Assembly: GCF_900106035.1 (NCBI RefSeq)
Contig: NZ_FNUC01000004.1
Coordinates: forward strand, 2,294,001-2,358,000
Direction of reading: 5' to 3'
Source: Jiangella alba
GTDB taxonomy: Bacteria > Actinomycetota > Actinomycetes > Jiangellales > Jiangellaceae
DNA length: 64,000 nt
The notes under the pieces are model-generated. The model was not told the origin of the DNA. It saw only the letters and a program-made list of their open reading frames with translations, and made no database searches. This document shows positions 53,943-62,310 of this stretch, piece by piece. How positions within the stretch are numbered: the stretch's first letter is position 1; every line of letters starts with the position of its first letter. The position numbers and the translations under genes are program-made.

Positions 53943-54929
53943 ATGAAGGCGTACGTCATGCGCTCGTACGGTTCCCCGGCCGCACTCGAGCTGGTGGACG
54001 TCCCGACGCCGGTGCCGGGCGACGACGAGGTGCTGGTCCGGGTCCGCGCCACCTCGGCGCAGCCGTACGACTGGCACCACGTCCGGGGCGAGCCGCGGCT
54101 GTCCCGCCTCCTGCCGGGGACGCTCGGGCTGCGCCAGCCGGGCATCGAGATCCTCGGCGCCGACGTCGCCGGCGAGGTCGCCGCCGTCGGCCGGGACGTC
54201 ACCGGCTTCGCCTCCGGCGACGGCGTGTTCGCGCTGGTCGCGGGCGGCGGCTTCGGCGAGTACACGTGCGTGAAGGCGGCCGACCTCGCGCCGCTGCCGG
54301 GCCGGCTCTCGTACGAGCAGGCAGCCGCGGTCCCGCTGGCGGCCCTGACGGCGCTGCTGGCGGTCCGCGACGACGGCGAGGTGCGGGCCGGCCGGCGGGT
54401 GCTGGTCAACGGCGCGTCGGGCGGGGTCGGCACGTTCGCCGTCCAGCTGGCCGTCGCGATGGGCGCCGAGGTCACCGGCGTGTGCGGCGGCCGCAGCGCC
54501 GCGCTCGTCCGCGGTCTCGGCGCCACCGACGTCATCGACCGCACGGCCGGCGACGTCACCCGCGGCGGGCGCACGTTCGACGTCGTCGTCGACACCGCGG
54601 GCGGGCACTCGGCGTGGGCGTTCCGGCGGATCCTCGCGCGCGACGGCACGCTGGTCGTCGTCGGCGGGCCCGCCGGGCGGTGGGTGCAGCCGGCCGGGCA
54701 CACGTTCGGCGCGCTCCTCCTGAACCCGTTCGTGCCGCAGCGGATGATGATGACCGACGTCGTCGGCAGCGGGAACCGGCGGGCGAACCTGCTGGCGCTG
54801 ACGCAGTACCTCGACGACGGCCGGGTGGTCCCCGTCATCGACCGCAGCTACCCGTTCGCCGAGCTGCCCGAGGCGCTGCGGTACTCCGAGGAGGGCCGGG
54901 CCCGCGGGAAGATCGTCGTGGTCTTCTGA
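53943..54929 (+). CDS. NAD(P)-dependent alcohol dehydrogenase / quinone oxidoreductase (MDR superfamily)
   Basis: 328 residues. Medium-chain dehydrogenase fold with the GroES-like N-terminus (MKAYVMRSYGSPAALEL, GIEILGADVAGEVAAVG) and Rossmann motif VLVNGASGGVGTFAVQLA at about 152-169. No catalytic zinc cysteines, so a zinc-free quinone reductase-like enzyme. AGGAGGG precedes ATG 53943. The tandem TetR-type sites upstream suggest induction by a small, perhaps toxic, compound. Confidence 0.9.
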   Translation: MKAYVMRSYGSPAALELVDVPTPVPGDDEVLVRVRATSAQPYDWHHVRGEPRLSRLLPGTLGLRQPGIEILGADVAGEVAAVGRDVTGFASGDGVFALVAGGGFGEYTCVKAADLAPLPGRLSYEQAAAVPLAALTALLAVRDDGEVRAGRRVLVNGASGGVGTFAVQLAVAMGAEVTGVCGGRSAALVRGLGATDVIDRTAGDVTRGGRTFDVVVDTAGGHSAWAFRRILARDGTLVVVGGPAGRWVQPAGHTFGALLLNPFVPQRMMMTDVVGSGNRRANLLALTQYLDDGRVVPVIDRSYPFAELPEALRYSEEGRARGKIVVVF

Positions 54930-55014
54930 GCCCTCACCTGGTGCTGACCCGCGGCGGTCCCGTCCGCCTCCGACGCCGGCCGGGCGCTGCTCGCGGCGCC
55001 GCCGGGCGGCGACG

Positions 55015-55644
55015 TCACGCCCTGAGGCGCTCGCGGGCCCGCACCACCAGCTCCTTCGGGTCGTCGGCGTAGAAGCGCAGCTCGGTGAAGGTCACCGGGC
55101 CGTCGAGCAACTGGACCGTCACCGGCTCGAACAGCACGAGATGCACGTTGAGCTGGCTCGACACCGCCACCTGCAGCACGTTGCCGTCGTCGCCGTCGGC
55201 CACCTGGACGGTCTTCGACTCCGGCAGGGTGCGCTTCTGGATGCGGATCGCGTCGATGTCGGCCCAGCGCAGCGCGACGTCGACGGTGGAGCCGTTGCGC
55301 ACCCACAGCCCGGTCGGGCCGACGGCGTGCGGGTGCACGCGCAGCGCGGCGGCGTAGCCGATCATCCAGACCAGCCCCCAGATGCCGATGACCAGCGCGA
55401 TGATCTGCACGATCGGCCACGGGATGATGAGGTGGACGACCACGACCTCGATGGCCGAGCCGATGATGAACACCCAGATGATCAGCGAGACCGGCTCGTA
55501 GTAGCCGAACGGCGTGGCGCCTGGTTCCGGCACCCGCGGCCGTCGCGCCAGCCAGATGTAGAGACTGCGCCACACGCCCGACTCGAAGGCGGCCGCCTTC
55601 TGGAAGAGGGTGGCGCCGCCGGCCGGCTTGGTCGTCTCGGTCAT
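55015..55644 (-). CDS. Membrane protein with PH-like C-terminal domain
   Basis: 209 residues. Two close hydrophobic segments at about 52-72 (LIIWVFIIGSAIEVVVVHLII) and 77-100, then a soluble domain of about 100 residues (ALRVHPHAVGPTGLWVRNGSTVDVALRWADIDAIR) with the pattern of bacterial PH domains. Function unknown. Its ATG overlaps the MarR stop, so both are expressed together. Confidence 0.75.
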   Translation of the reverse strand: MTETTKPAGGATLFQKAAAFESGVWRSLYIWLARRPRVPEPGATPFGYYEPVSLIIWVFIIGSAIEVVVVHLIIPWPIVQIIALVIGIWGLVWMIGYAAALRVHPHAVGPTGLWVRNGSTVDVALRWADIDAIRIQKRTLPESKTVQVADGDDGNVLQVAVSSQLNVHLVLFEPVTVQLLDGPVTFTELRFYADDPKELVVRARERLRA

Positions 55645-56132
55645 CGTCCGCCCTCGTTCCCGGCGTCGCCGCCCTCGCGCGTGGCGTCGACGGACAGGCC
55701 GTGCGCCTTCAGCCGCGCGAGCACGTCGTCGAGCCCTTCGACCAGCGCGGCCACGCGGTCGTCGGGCATGTCGGCGAAGAGGATGCGGGCGAACTCGTGC
55801 TGGTCGCGCTCCATGGCGGCGGTCAGGGCGGCGCCCTGCTCGGTGAACGTGACCAGGGTCGCCCGGCGGTCGGTGGGGTGCGGCTCGCGGGTGACGAGGC
55901 CCGTGGCGACCAGCGCGTCGACCAGCCCGGTGATGTTGCGCGGGCTGACCCGCAGCGCGTCGGCGAGCACGCGCTGCGTCGACGGGCCGCGGTGGTGCAC
56001 CTCCCAGAGCAGGTGCGCGCGGGCGTCGGTGAGGCCCTGCGCGGACAGCGTGCGGGTCATGTCGTCGCTGACCACGATGACCAGCTCGAGGATGCGCCCG
56101 AGCGCCTCGGTGTGTTTCGGCGGGGTCGTCAT
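55641..56132 (-). CDS. MarR family regulator
   Basis: 163 residues from ATG 56132 (GTG 56150 would add six residues). Winged helix with STQRVLADALRVSPRNITGLVDALVATGLVTREPHPTDRRATLVTFTEQG. Operon with the membrane protein downstream. Of the 338 bases upstream, the first 150 are unusually purine-rich on the plus strand and include GTGAC-AGAC-GTCAC at about 56250, a possible operator. Confidence 0.88.
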   Translation of the reverse strand: MTTPPKHTEALGRILELVIVVSDDMTRTLSAQGLTDARAHLLWEVHHRGPSTQRVLADALRVSPRNITGLVDALVATGLVTREPHPTDRRATLVTFTEQGAALTAAMERDQHEFARILFADMPDDRVAALVEGLDDVLARLKAHGLSVDATREGGDAGNEGGR

Positions 56133-56290
56133 GTCGTGATGCACCTTCACTATGTCGGTGGTTCACAGGATAGCGCACGGGCCGGAGGCGCGACCAAAAC
56201 GACCGAAAGTAGCGAGCGAAGAAAGGCCGGAAAAAGGTGTGACAGACGTCACCGCGACAGGAGGTTTGACGGCCGCGGAAAAGGGTCCGG

Positions 56291-56340
56291 GCAAAGAAAG
56301 GGCCACCCTGCCAATTTGGGGGGCAAAACGGCAGGGCGGC
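56291..56340 (-). terminator. Terminator of the MocR gene
   Basis: On the minus strand an 11-pair stem (56330-56340 with 56302-56312, one G-U pair, 17-base loop) is followed by CCTTTCTTTGC. It lies about 130 bases after the MocR stop. The remaining spacer 56341-56470 shows nothing else. Confidence 0.55.
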
Positions 56341-56470
56341 TCTGAAACAACAGTAACCCATCGACCCCGTTTTGCGCATCTGGATCCAGAAAAACCTGCC
56401 GGCGCGTCACCGACCAGCGGATCTTCCAGGCGCCAGGGTGGTGGCGGACGGTCCGCCGGGCGGCCGAGTG

Positions 56471-57883
56471 TCAGGTGCGGCGCAGCTGCGCGAACGCGGT
56501 GGCCAGCGTCGCGACTCCGTCCGCGACTGCGCGTTCGTTCAGTGCGGAATATCCGAAGATCAGTCCACCCCGCTCGGCCGGAGAAAGGCGGTACGGCGTG
56601 ACGCCATTCACGCGCACGCCCTGCCGGGCCGCGGCGGCCACCAGCGCCGCCTCGTCGACGTCGTCCGGCAACCAGGCCACCAGGTGCAGCCCCGCCGAGA
56701 TGCCCGCGGGCTCCAGCTCCGGCAACCGGGCCGCCAGCGCCGCCAGCAGGGCGTCGCGACGCTGCCGGTACACCGGCCGCATGCGGCGCAGGTGCCGGTC
56801 GAACTCGCCGTGCGCGAGGAAGTCGGCGAAGGCCAGCTGGTCGAGCACCGGCGAGCCGCGGTCGGCCAGCAGCTTCGCCTCGGCGACGTCGTCGACCCAC
56901 GGGCGCGGCAGCACCAGCCAGCCCAGCCGCAGGCCCGGCGCCAGCGTCTTGCTGGCCGTCCCGGAGTAGGCCACGAGCTCCGGCGCCAGCCCCTGCATCG
57001 CCCCCACCGGCAGGCGGTCGTAGCGGTACTCGGCGTCGTAGTCGTCCTCGATCACCAGCGCGCCGCGCTCGTCCGCCCACCGCAGCACCTCGGCCCGGCG
57101 GGGCGCGGACAGGACCGCGCCGGTCGGCCACTGGTGCGTCGGCGTCAGCACCAGCGCGTCGGCGTCGAGGCCGGCCAGCAGGTCGGTGCGCAGGCCGTCG
57201 CCGTCGACCGGCACCCCGACGACGTCCAGGCCCAGCCGCCCGGCCAGCGGCCGCAGGTCGTCGTCGGCGGACGGGTCCTCGACGGCGATGCGGCGCGCGC
57301 CGCGGGCGGCCAGCACCTGCGCCAGCAGCGCGATGCCCTGCGCGTACCCGTTGCTGACGACGATGGTGCCGGGGAACGCCGCGGTGCCGCGGACGCGGTT
57401 GAGATAGTCGGCCAGCGCCTCGTGCAGTTCAGGCACGCCGCGGCCGGTCAGGTACCCGAACCGCTCGTTCGGCGCCTGCGTGAACGCCCGCCGGACCGAG
57501 CGCAGCCACGCCGCGCGCGGGAAGTTCGAGACGTCGTAGCGGCCGTAGCCGAAGTCGACGGCCGGCGCGGGCGGCTGCGGCCGGGTGGACGGCGCGGGCT
57601 GCGCCGCCGGCGCGGCGGCGACCTCGGTGTACCCGCCGGTCCGGCTGGTGAGGTAACCCTCGGCCACCAGCTGCTGGTAGGCCTCGACGACGACACCGCG
57701 GGACACGCCCAGCTCATCGGCGAGGCGGCGGGTGGGCGGGAGGGTGGTGCCGCGGCGCAGCCGCCCGGACCGGACGCCGTCGCGCACGGCCGCCGCGAGC
57801 TGCCGGTGCAGCGGTTCGCCGCCCTCGCGGTCGAGCGTGACCAGCAGGCTCTCGCCGGTGGAATTGGTCCGGGGTCCGGCCAT
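56471..57883 (-). CDS. MocR/PdxR-type regulator (GntR domain fused to aminotransferase fold)
   Basis: 470 residues. N-terminal winged helix (LHRQLAAAVRDGVRSGRLRRGTTLPPTRRLADELGVSRGVVVEAY) and a fold-type I aminotransferase domain with IEDDYDAEYRYDR and the PLP lysine in SGTASKTLAPGLRLGWL. MocR proteins sense PLP or an amino-acid adduct. The divergent FAD oxidase gene 47 bases away is the likely target; GGTCC half-sites recur in the shared region. Confidence 0.92.
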   Translation of the reverse strand: MAGPRTNSTGESLLVTLDREGGEPLHRQLAAAVRDGVRSGRLRRGTTLPPTRRLADELGVSRGVVVEAYQQLVAEGYLTSRTGGYTEVAAAPAAQPAPSTRPQPPAPAVDFGYGRYDVSNFPRAAWLRSVRRAFTQAPNERFGYLTGRGVPELHEALADYLNRVRGTAAFPGTIVVSNGYAQGIALLAQVLAARGARRIAVEDPSADDDLRPLAGRLGLDVVGVPVDGDGLRTDLLAGLDADALVLTPTHQWPTGAVLSAPRRAEVLRWADERGALVIEDDYDAEYRYDRLPVGAMQGLAPELVAYSGTASKTLAPGLRLGWLVLPRPWVDDVAEAKLLADRGSPVLDQLAFADFLAHGEFDRHLRRMRPVYRQRRDALLAALAARLPELEPAGISAGLHLVAWLPDDVDEAALVAAAARQGVRVNGVTPYRLSPAERGGLIFGYSALNERAVADGVATLATAFAQLRRT

Positions 57884-57930
57884 GTCATTGGACCTTATCG
57901 CGCGGCTGGTCCGGCTGTGATGCTCGGCGC

Positions 57931-59250
57931 ATGACGACAGCACAGCTTCGCGAACGGCTCGGCGACCGCCTGGTCCTGCCGGGCGACGGGCAGTACGACC
58001 GCATCCGCTCGGTCTGGAACGCCATGGTCGACCGCCGGCCGCGGATGATCGTCCGCTGCGCCGACGCGGACGACGTCGCCGCCGCGGTCCGGCTCGGCCG
58101 CGAGCTGGGCCTGGAGATCGGCGTGCGCTGCGGCGGGCACAGCGTGCTGGGCCTGTCGGTGCCCGCGGACGGCCTGATGATCGACCTCACGCCGATGGGC
58201 GCGGTCACCGTCGACCCGGCCACGCGGCGGGCCCGCGTCGAGGGCGGCGCGCTGCTCGGCGCGCTCGACGTCGAGGCGCAGCGGCACGGCCTGGCCACCA
58301 CCGCCGGCAACGTCTCGCACACCGGCGTCGGCGGGCTCACGCTCGGCGGCGGCATGGGCTGGCTGGCCCGCCAGTACGGCCTGAGCTGCGACAACGTCGT
58401 CTCCTATGAGCTGGTGACGGCCGACGGCGACCGGCTGCGGGTCAGCCGCGACGAGCACCCGGAGCTGTTCTGGGCGCTGCGCGGCGGCGGCGGCAACTTC
58501 GGCATCGTCACCGAGTTCGAGTTCCAGCTGCACGCCACCGGCATCCGCGCCTACGTCGCCGAGCTGACCTACCCGCTGGAGCAGGCCGCCGCGGTGCTGC
58601 GCGGCTGGCGCGACCTCAGCGCCGACGCGCCTCGTCAGGCCACCTTCGCCGCGTCGATGGGCCGCGGGCTGGTCACCGTCGGGTACGTGTGGGCCGGCGC
58701 GACGGAGCGGGCGGCCGACCTGCTGCCGCCGCTGCGCTCGCTCGGCGTGCCCGTGACGGAGAACGTCGGCGAGCTGTCCTACCTCGAGCTGCAGACGCGC
58801 GAGGACTCGCCGGAGGGCCACGCGTACCGCCGCTACTGGAAGGGCCACTACGTGCGCGGCCTGCCGGACGAGGCGATCGACGCGATGGTCGAGCACGGCG
58901 ACGCCGAGATGGGCGTCAGCCTGCAGGCCTACGGCGGCGCCATCGCCGACGTCCCCGACGACGACTCCGCGTTCAGCCAGCGCGACGCCGTCTTCGAGTA
59001 CGTCGCCGCCGCCCGGTGGGACGACGCCGCCGAGGACGCCGAGCGCATGGCCGTCGCGCGCCGGACCGCCACCGCGATCGCGCCCTACTCCAGCGGCGCC
59101 TACGTCAACGCGCTCAGCGACGAGGGCGCCGACGGCGTGCGCCGCGCGTACCGTCCGGCCAAGCTGGACCGGCTCACCGCCGTGAAGACCGCCTACGACC
59201 CCGAGAACGTGTTCCACCTCAACCACAACATCGTCCCAGCTGGACACTAG
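57931..59250 (+). CDS. FAD-linked oxidase, berberine-bridge (BBE) type
   Basis: 439 residues. PCMH-type FAD domain with VRCGGHSVLG (covalent-flavin His), GGLTLGGGMGWLARQYGL, and a BBE C-terminus with RPAKLDRLTAVKTAYDPENVFHLNHNI. Same enzyme class as 34063-35373 but only distantly alike, so it is not a recent duplicate. Divergent from the MocR-type regulator, its probable control gene. The stop codon lies inside a 14-bp palindrome shared with the next gene's upstream region. Confidence 0.9.
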   Translation: MTTAQLRERLGDRLVLPGDGQYDRIRSVWNAMVDRRPRMIVRCADADDVAAAVRLGRELGLEIGVRCGGHSVLGLSVPADGLMIDLTPMGAVTVDPATRRARVEGGALLGALDVEAQRHGLATTAGNVSHTGVGGLTLGGGMGWLARQYGLSCDNVVSYELVTADGDRLRVSRDEHPELFWALRGGGGNFGIVTEFEFQLHATGIRAYVAELTYPLEQAAAVLRGWRDLSADAPRQATFAASMGRGLVTVGYVWAGATERAADLLPPLRSLGVPVTENVGELSYLELQTREDSPEGHAYRRYWKGHYVRGLPDEAIDAMVEHGDAEMGVSLQAYGGAIADVPDDDSAFSQRDAVFEYVAAARWDDAAEDAERMAVARRTATAIAPYSSGAYVNALSDEGADGVRRAYRPAKLDRLTAVKTAYDPENVFHLNHNIVPAGH

Positions 59251-59255
59251 TGTCC
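59242..59255. promoter_or_regulatory. Palindrome GGACACTAGTGTCC before GntR gene
   Basis: A perfect 14-bp palindrome that includes the TAG stop of the FAD oxidase and lies 8-23 bases before the candidate GTG starts of the FadR-type regulator. Likely its own operator. Confidence 0.55.
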
Positions 59256-59262
59256 GGGGCCG

Positions 59263-59934
59263 GTGCCATCATGCCCTGTGCCCAACGACGAGCGGACCCT
59301 GGCGCAGTCCGCCTACACCGACATCCGCGCGCTGATCGTGGGCGGTGAGCTGCCGCCCGGCACGAAACTGATCGTGCGGTTGCTGTCCGAGCGGCTCGGT
59401 CTGTCGGCCACGCCGATCAAGTCCGCGCTGGCCGCCCTCGAGCGCGACGGCTTCCTCGTCGCCGTCCCGAACCGCGGCTTCTACGTGCCGCAGGTGGGGC
59501 TGCAGGACCTGCTGGAGATCTACGAACTGCGCGAGATGCTCGACGGCATCGCGGCGCGGCGGGCGGCCCGCGCGCCGTCCGCCGCCGAGTTCGTCCGCAC
59601 CGTCCTCGGCCCGCTGCTGGCACGGCAGCGCGAGTGCGACGGCGACCTCGCCGGCCTGCGCGACCTCGATGTCGAGTTCCACCGGGCCATCTGGCGCAGG
59701 TCCGGCAACGCCCGGCTGGCCAGGGTCACGGAGAACCTGTCCGGGCAGCTGCGGCTCGCGTGGTCCGGCCGGACGTCCGGCGGCATCGTGCGCACGCTGC
59801 GCGAGCACGAGGCGATCATGGCCGCCATCGCCGCCGGCGACCCCGTTCGAGCCGAGCGGGTGTCGCGGGCACACGTCCGCCACTCCGTCGCGGCCTACGA
59901 GCGGGCGCTGGTCAGCCCGGACGGTGCCCGATGA
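59263..59934 (+). CDS. GntR family regulator, FadR/FCD type
   Basis: 223 residues from GTG 59263 (GTG 59278 is equally possible; neither has a good SD). Winged helix AQSAYTDIRALIVGGELPPGTKLIVRLLSERLGLSATPIKSALAALERDGFL, then an all-helical FCD ligand domain with LQDLLEIYELREMLDG, DVEFHRAIWRRSGN and the final histidines (AHVRHSV) that often hold a metal. Follows the FAD oxidase gene by 12 bases and may control it. Confidence 0.88.
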   Translation: MPSCPVPNDERTLAQSAYTDIRALIVGGELPPGTKLIVRLLSERLGLSATPIKSALAALERDGFLVAVPNRGFYVPQVGLQDLLEIYELREMLDGIAARRAARAPSAAEFVRTVLGPLLARQRECDGDLAGLRDLDVEFHRAIWRRSGNARLARVTENLSGQLRLAWSGRTSGGIVRTLREHEAIMAAIAAGDPVRAERVSRAHVRHSVAAYERALVSPDGAR

Positions 59935-60652
59935 GCAGGTCGCGCGGCGCGTCGTCCGGGCCGTCGCGGCGGGTCAGCACCATCGGCTCGAACCCGGCGG
60001 CGGCCAGCAGCCGGTGCCACACGTCGCGGCCGAACAGCCCGATCCGGTGCGTCTCGTGCACGGTCTCGGTGCTGCCGTCCTTCTCGCGCAGCAGCAGCAC
60101 GTACTCCGTGCGCACCCAGGTGTCGTCCGGGTCCGGGTCCCACGTCCAGCCGAGGAACCGCGCGCCGCGCCCGTCGTCGCCGTCGCCGCCGCCGTGCTCG
60201 GTGCGCTCCGCGAACGTCTCCGTCGTGTGGTCCGGCACGAACACCGCGGCGCCGCCCGGCCGGCAGTGCGCGAACGCCGTCGCGATCGTGGCGGCGAGGT
60301 CGCGCTCGGTGAGCAGGTAGCCGACGGCGTCGTGCACGAACACCGCGTCGAACGCTCGGCCCAGGCGCAGGTCGCGCATGTCGCCCTCGACGTGCTCGCA
60401 CTCGGGGTTCAGCGCGCGCGACACCGCCAGCATGCGCGGCGACAGGTCGGCCAGCGTCAGCGTGAACCGGCGCTTCAGGTGGACGGCGTTGTGCCCGCCG
60501 CCGCTGCCCAGCTCGAGCACCTCGCGCACCGGGAGGTCGGCGGAGTCGAGCGCGGACGCGACGACGGCGGCCTCGTCGGCGTAGTCGTCCGGCGGTGAGA
60601 TCAGCGGCCACCACTCGGCGAGATCACCGTAGAACCGGTAGTCCTCGGTCAT
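59912..60652 (-). CDS. SAM-dependent methyltransferase, class I
   Basis: 246 residues. Motif I VREVLELGSGGGHNAVHLK (about 43-61), acidic LADLSPRMLAVSR, motif GDMRDLRLGRAFDAVFVHDAVGYL. The fold is that of small-molecule methyltransferases; substrate unknown. Its 3' end overlaps the convergent GntR gene by 23 bases. Confidence 0.88.
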   Translation of the reverse strand: MTEDYRFYGDLAEWWPLISPPDDYADEAAVVASALDSADLPVREVLELGSGGGHNAVHLKRRFTLTLADLSPRMLAVSRALNPECEHVEGDMRDLRLGRAFDAVFVHDAVGYLLTERDLAATIATAFAHCRPGGAAVFVPDHTTETFAERTEHGGGDGDDGRGARFLGWTWDPDPDDTWVRTEYVLLLREKDGSTETVHETHRIGLFGRDVWHRLLAAAGFEPMVLTRRDGPDDAPRDLLIGHRPG

Positions 60653-60667
60653 GGCCGAATGATCGCA

Positions 60668-60973
60668 TCAGACCGTGTCACCCGTCGTCGGCGGGCGTTC
60701 CCGTCGTGGCGCCGGTGGCGGTTCCGGCGGCTCCTGCTCGGGGTGCTGCGTCGCCAGGAACGCCTCGATCTCGGCGATTCCCTCGGCGGCCTCGCGGGCG
60801 ATCTCGTCGTTGCGCCGTCGTGCGGGTGGTCCCGACTTCTGCCAGACGGCGGCCACACCGGCCCCGCCGTAGAACGCGGCGCCCACCACGGCGAACCCGC
60901 TGACGACGACCCACAGGACGTAGCGCAACCCGTCGAGCATCGCATGCACGAGGTGTGCCGACCCGTAGCTCAC
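60668..60973 (-). CDS. Small membrane protein of unknown function
   Basis: 101 residues from GTG 60973, chosen because GGAGG lies seven bases upstream (GTG 60982 is also in frame but overlaps that SD). One hydrophobic segment at about 18-42 (YVLWVVVSGFAVVGAAFYGGAGVAAVW), then a charged cytoplasmic tail with a short helix (NDEIAREAAEGIAEIEAFLATQ) and a Pro/Glu-rich end. Confidence 0.65.
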   Translation of the reverse strand: MSYGSAHLVHAMLDGLRYVLWVVVSGFAVVGAAFYGGAGVAAVWQKSGPPARRRNDEIAREAAEGIAEIEAFLATQHPEQEPPEPPPAPRRERPPTTGDTV

Positions 60974-61121
60974 GTTACTCACCTCCGCGTCATTGCGGCT
61001 GCGGTACTCACCGATCGACGTACCCAGTGCGATCGGCTCGTCACCTCCAGGTTACGCCGATTTATATAGCAGGAACAGTCAGAAGGCCAGTCCCCGGCGT
61101 GGCGTGCGCGACAATCGTCGG

Positions 61122-61700
61122 GTGAGCCGCGACCGCTTCATGCCGATCCACGATCCAGAGCTCCTGGCCACCGGCGAGCGGGTGCTGGGCCCCGAGTTCC
61201 GGGCCATGAGCGAGCGGGTGCTGCGGGCCACCGAGCTGACCTCGCGGCTCAACGTCCTCCCGTTCGACGACGACGCGGGCAAGGCGGCGCTGTTCGAGCA
61301 GATCCTGGGCCGCCCGCTGCCGGAGCGGGTCACCATCTACCCGCCGTTCTACACCGATCACGGCCTGCGCCTGGACCTCGCCGAGCGGGTCTTCGTCAAC
61401 CAGGGCTGCACGTTCCTCGACTTCGCCGGCATCCGGCTGGGCGAGGGCGTCATGGTCGGCCCCAAGGCCACCTTCATCACGATGGGCCACCCGGTCGATC
61501 CCGGCGAGCGGCGCCAGTACCTCACCGGCGCGCCGATCGACGTGGCGGCGAACGTGTGGATCGGCGCCGGCGCCACGATCCTGCCCGGCGTCAGCATCGG
61601 CCGCGACGCCGTGGTGGCGGCCGGGGCGATCGTGGCCGACGACGTGCCGGCGGCCAGCCTGGTCGCCGGTCCGAAGGGCACGGTGCGTCGCCGCTGGTGA
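61122..61700 (+). CDS. Sugar O-acetyltransferase, left-handed beta-helix (maltose/galactoside acetyltransferase type)
   Basis: 192 residues from GTG 61122. N-terminal mac domain (FRAMSERVLRATELTSRLNVL), then hexapeptide repeats: PPFYTDHGLRLDLAERVFVNQGCTFLDFAGIRLGEGVMVGP, catalytic His in TMGHPVD, and VWIGAGATILPGVSIGRDAVVAAGAIVADDVPA. Transfers acetyl from acetyl-CoA to sugars. AT-rich TATATAG at about 61065 is a possible promoter. Confidence 0.9.
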   Translation: MSRDRFMPIHDPELLATGERVLGPEFRAMSERVLRATELTSRLNVLPFDDDAGKAALFEQILGRPLPERVTIYPPFYTDHGLRLDLAERVFVNQGCTFLDFAGIRLGEGVMVGPKATFITMGHPVDPGERRQYLTGAPIDVAANVWIGAGATILPGVSIGRDAVVAAGAIVADDVPAASLVAGPKGTVRRRW

Positions 61701-61708
61701 CGCCGCGG

Positions 61709-62191
61709 TCAGAACAGCTTGTCGACCAGGTCGGTGAGGTGCAGCAGCAGCGGCACCACCAGCGCCTGCTCGGCGGGGGAGAGGTTGTCCCACGCGCCGG
61801 CCAGGTGGCCGGCGACGACGCCGCGCTTGGCGGTGAGCAGGGCGCTGCCCCGCTCGGTCAGCTCCAGCACGCGCCGCCGGCCGTCGCCGTCGACCCTGTT
61901 GTACTGCACCAGGCCGTCGCGGACGAGCGCGCCGGCGCTGCGGGTGACGGTCGGCTGGCTGAGGCCGGTCAGCTCCGCGACCGCGCCGACGCCGTCGCGG
62001 CCGCACTCCTCGATGGCGTCGAGCAGCACCAGTTGCGGGACGGTGATGTCGTCGAACAGCGGTTGCAGCCGGCCGCGCGTGCGCCGCGACGCCGACAGGA
62101 ACGCCATGAGCGCGTCGGCGAACTCGCGGGCCGGCTCGATGGCGCCGACGCTGCGGCCCAGGGCTCCGCTGGTGTGAACATGACCGTCCAC
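61709..62191 (-). CDS. MarR family regulator
   Basis: 160 residues from GTG 62191 with GGGGGAGG upstream. Winged helix VPQLVLLDAIEECGRDGVGAVAELTGLSQPTVTRSAGALVRDGLVQYNRVDGDGRRRVLELTERG. Convergent with the acetyltransferase gene, and divergent from the ATPase regulator at 62311, with 119 bases between them. Confidence 0.88.
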   Translation of the reverse strand: MDGHVHTSGALGRSVGAIEPAREFADALMAFLSASRRTRGRLQPLFDDITVPQLVLLDAIEECGRDGVGAVAELTGLSQPTVTRSAGALVRDGLVQYNRVDGDGRRRVLELTERGSALLTAKRGVVAGHLAGAWDNLSPAEQALVVPLLLHLTDLVDKLF

Positions 62192-62310
62192 CGCACCTCC
62201 CCCGTGTCGTCGGGAACGAACCTACTCCTCGGCTCCGGCACCCGGCATCGGCCCGGGCCGGAACTGCTCTAGGCTGGCGGACCACACCCTGCGGCGCGAC
62301 GGGAGGACGG

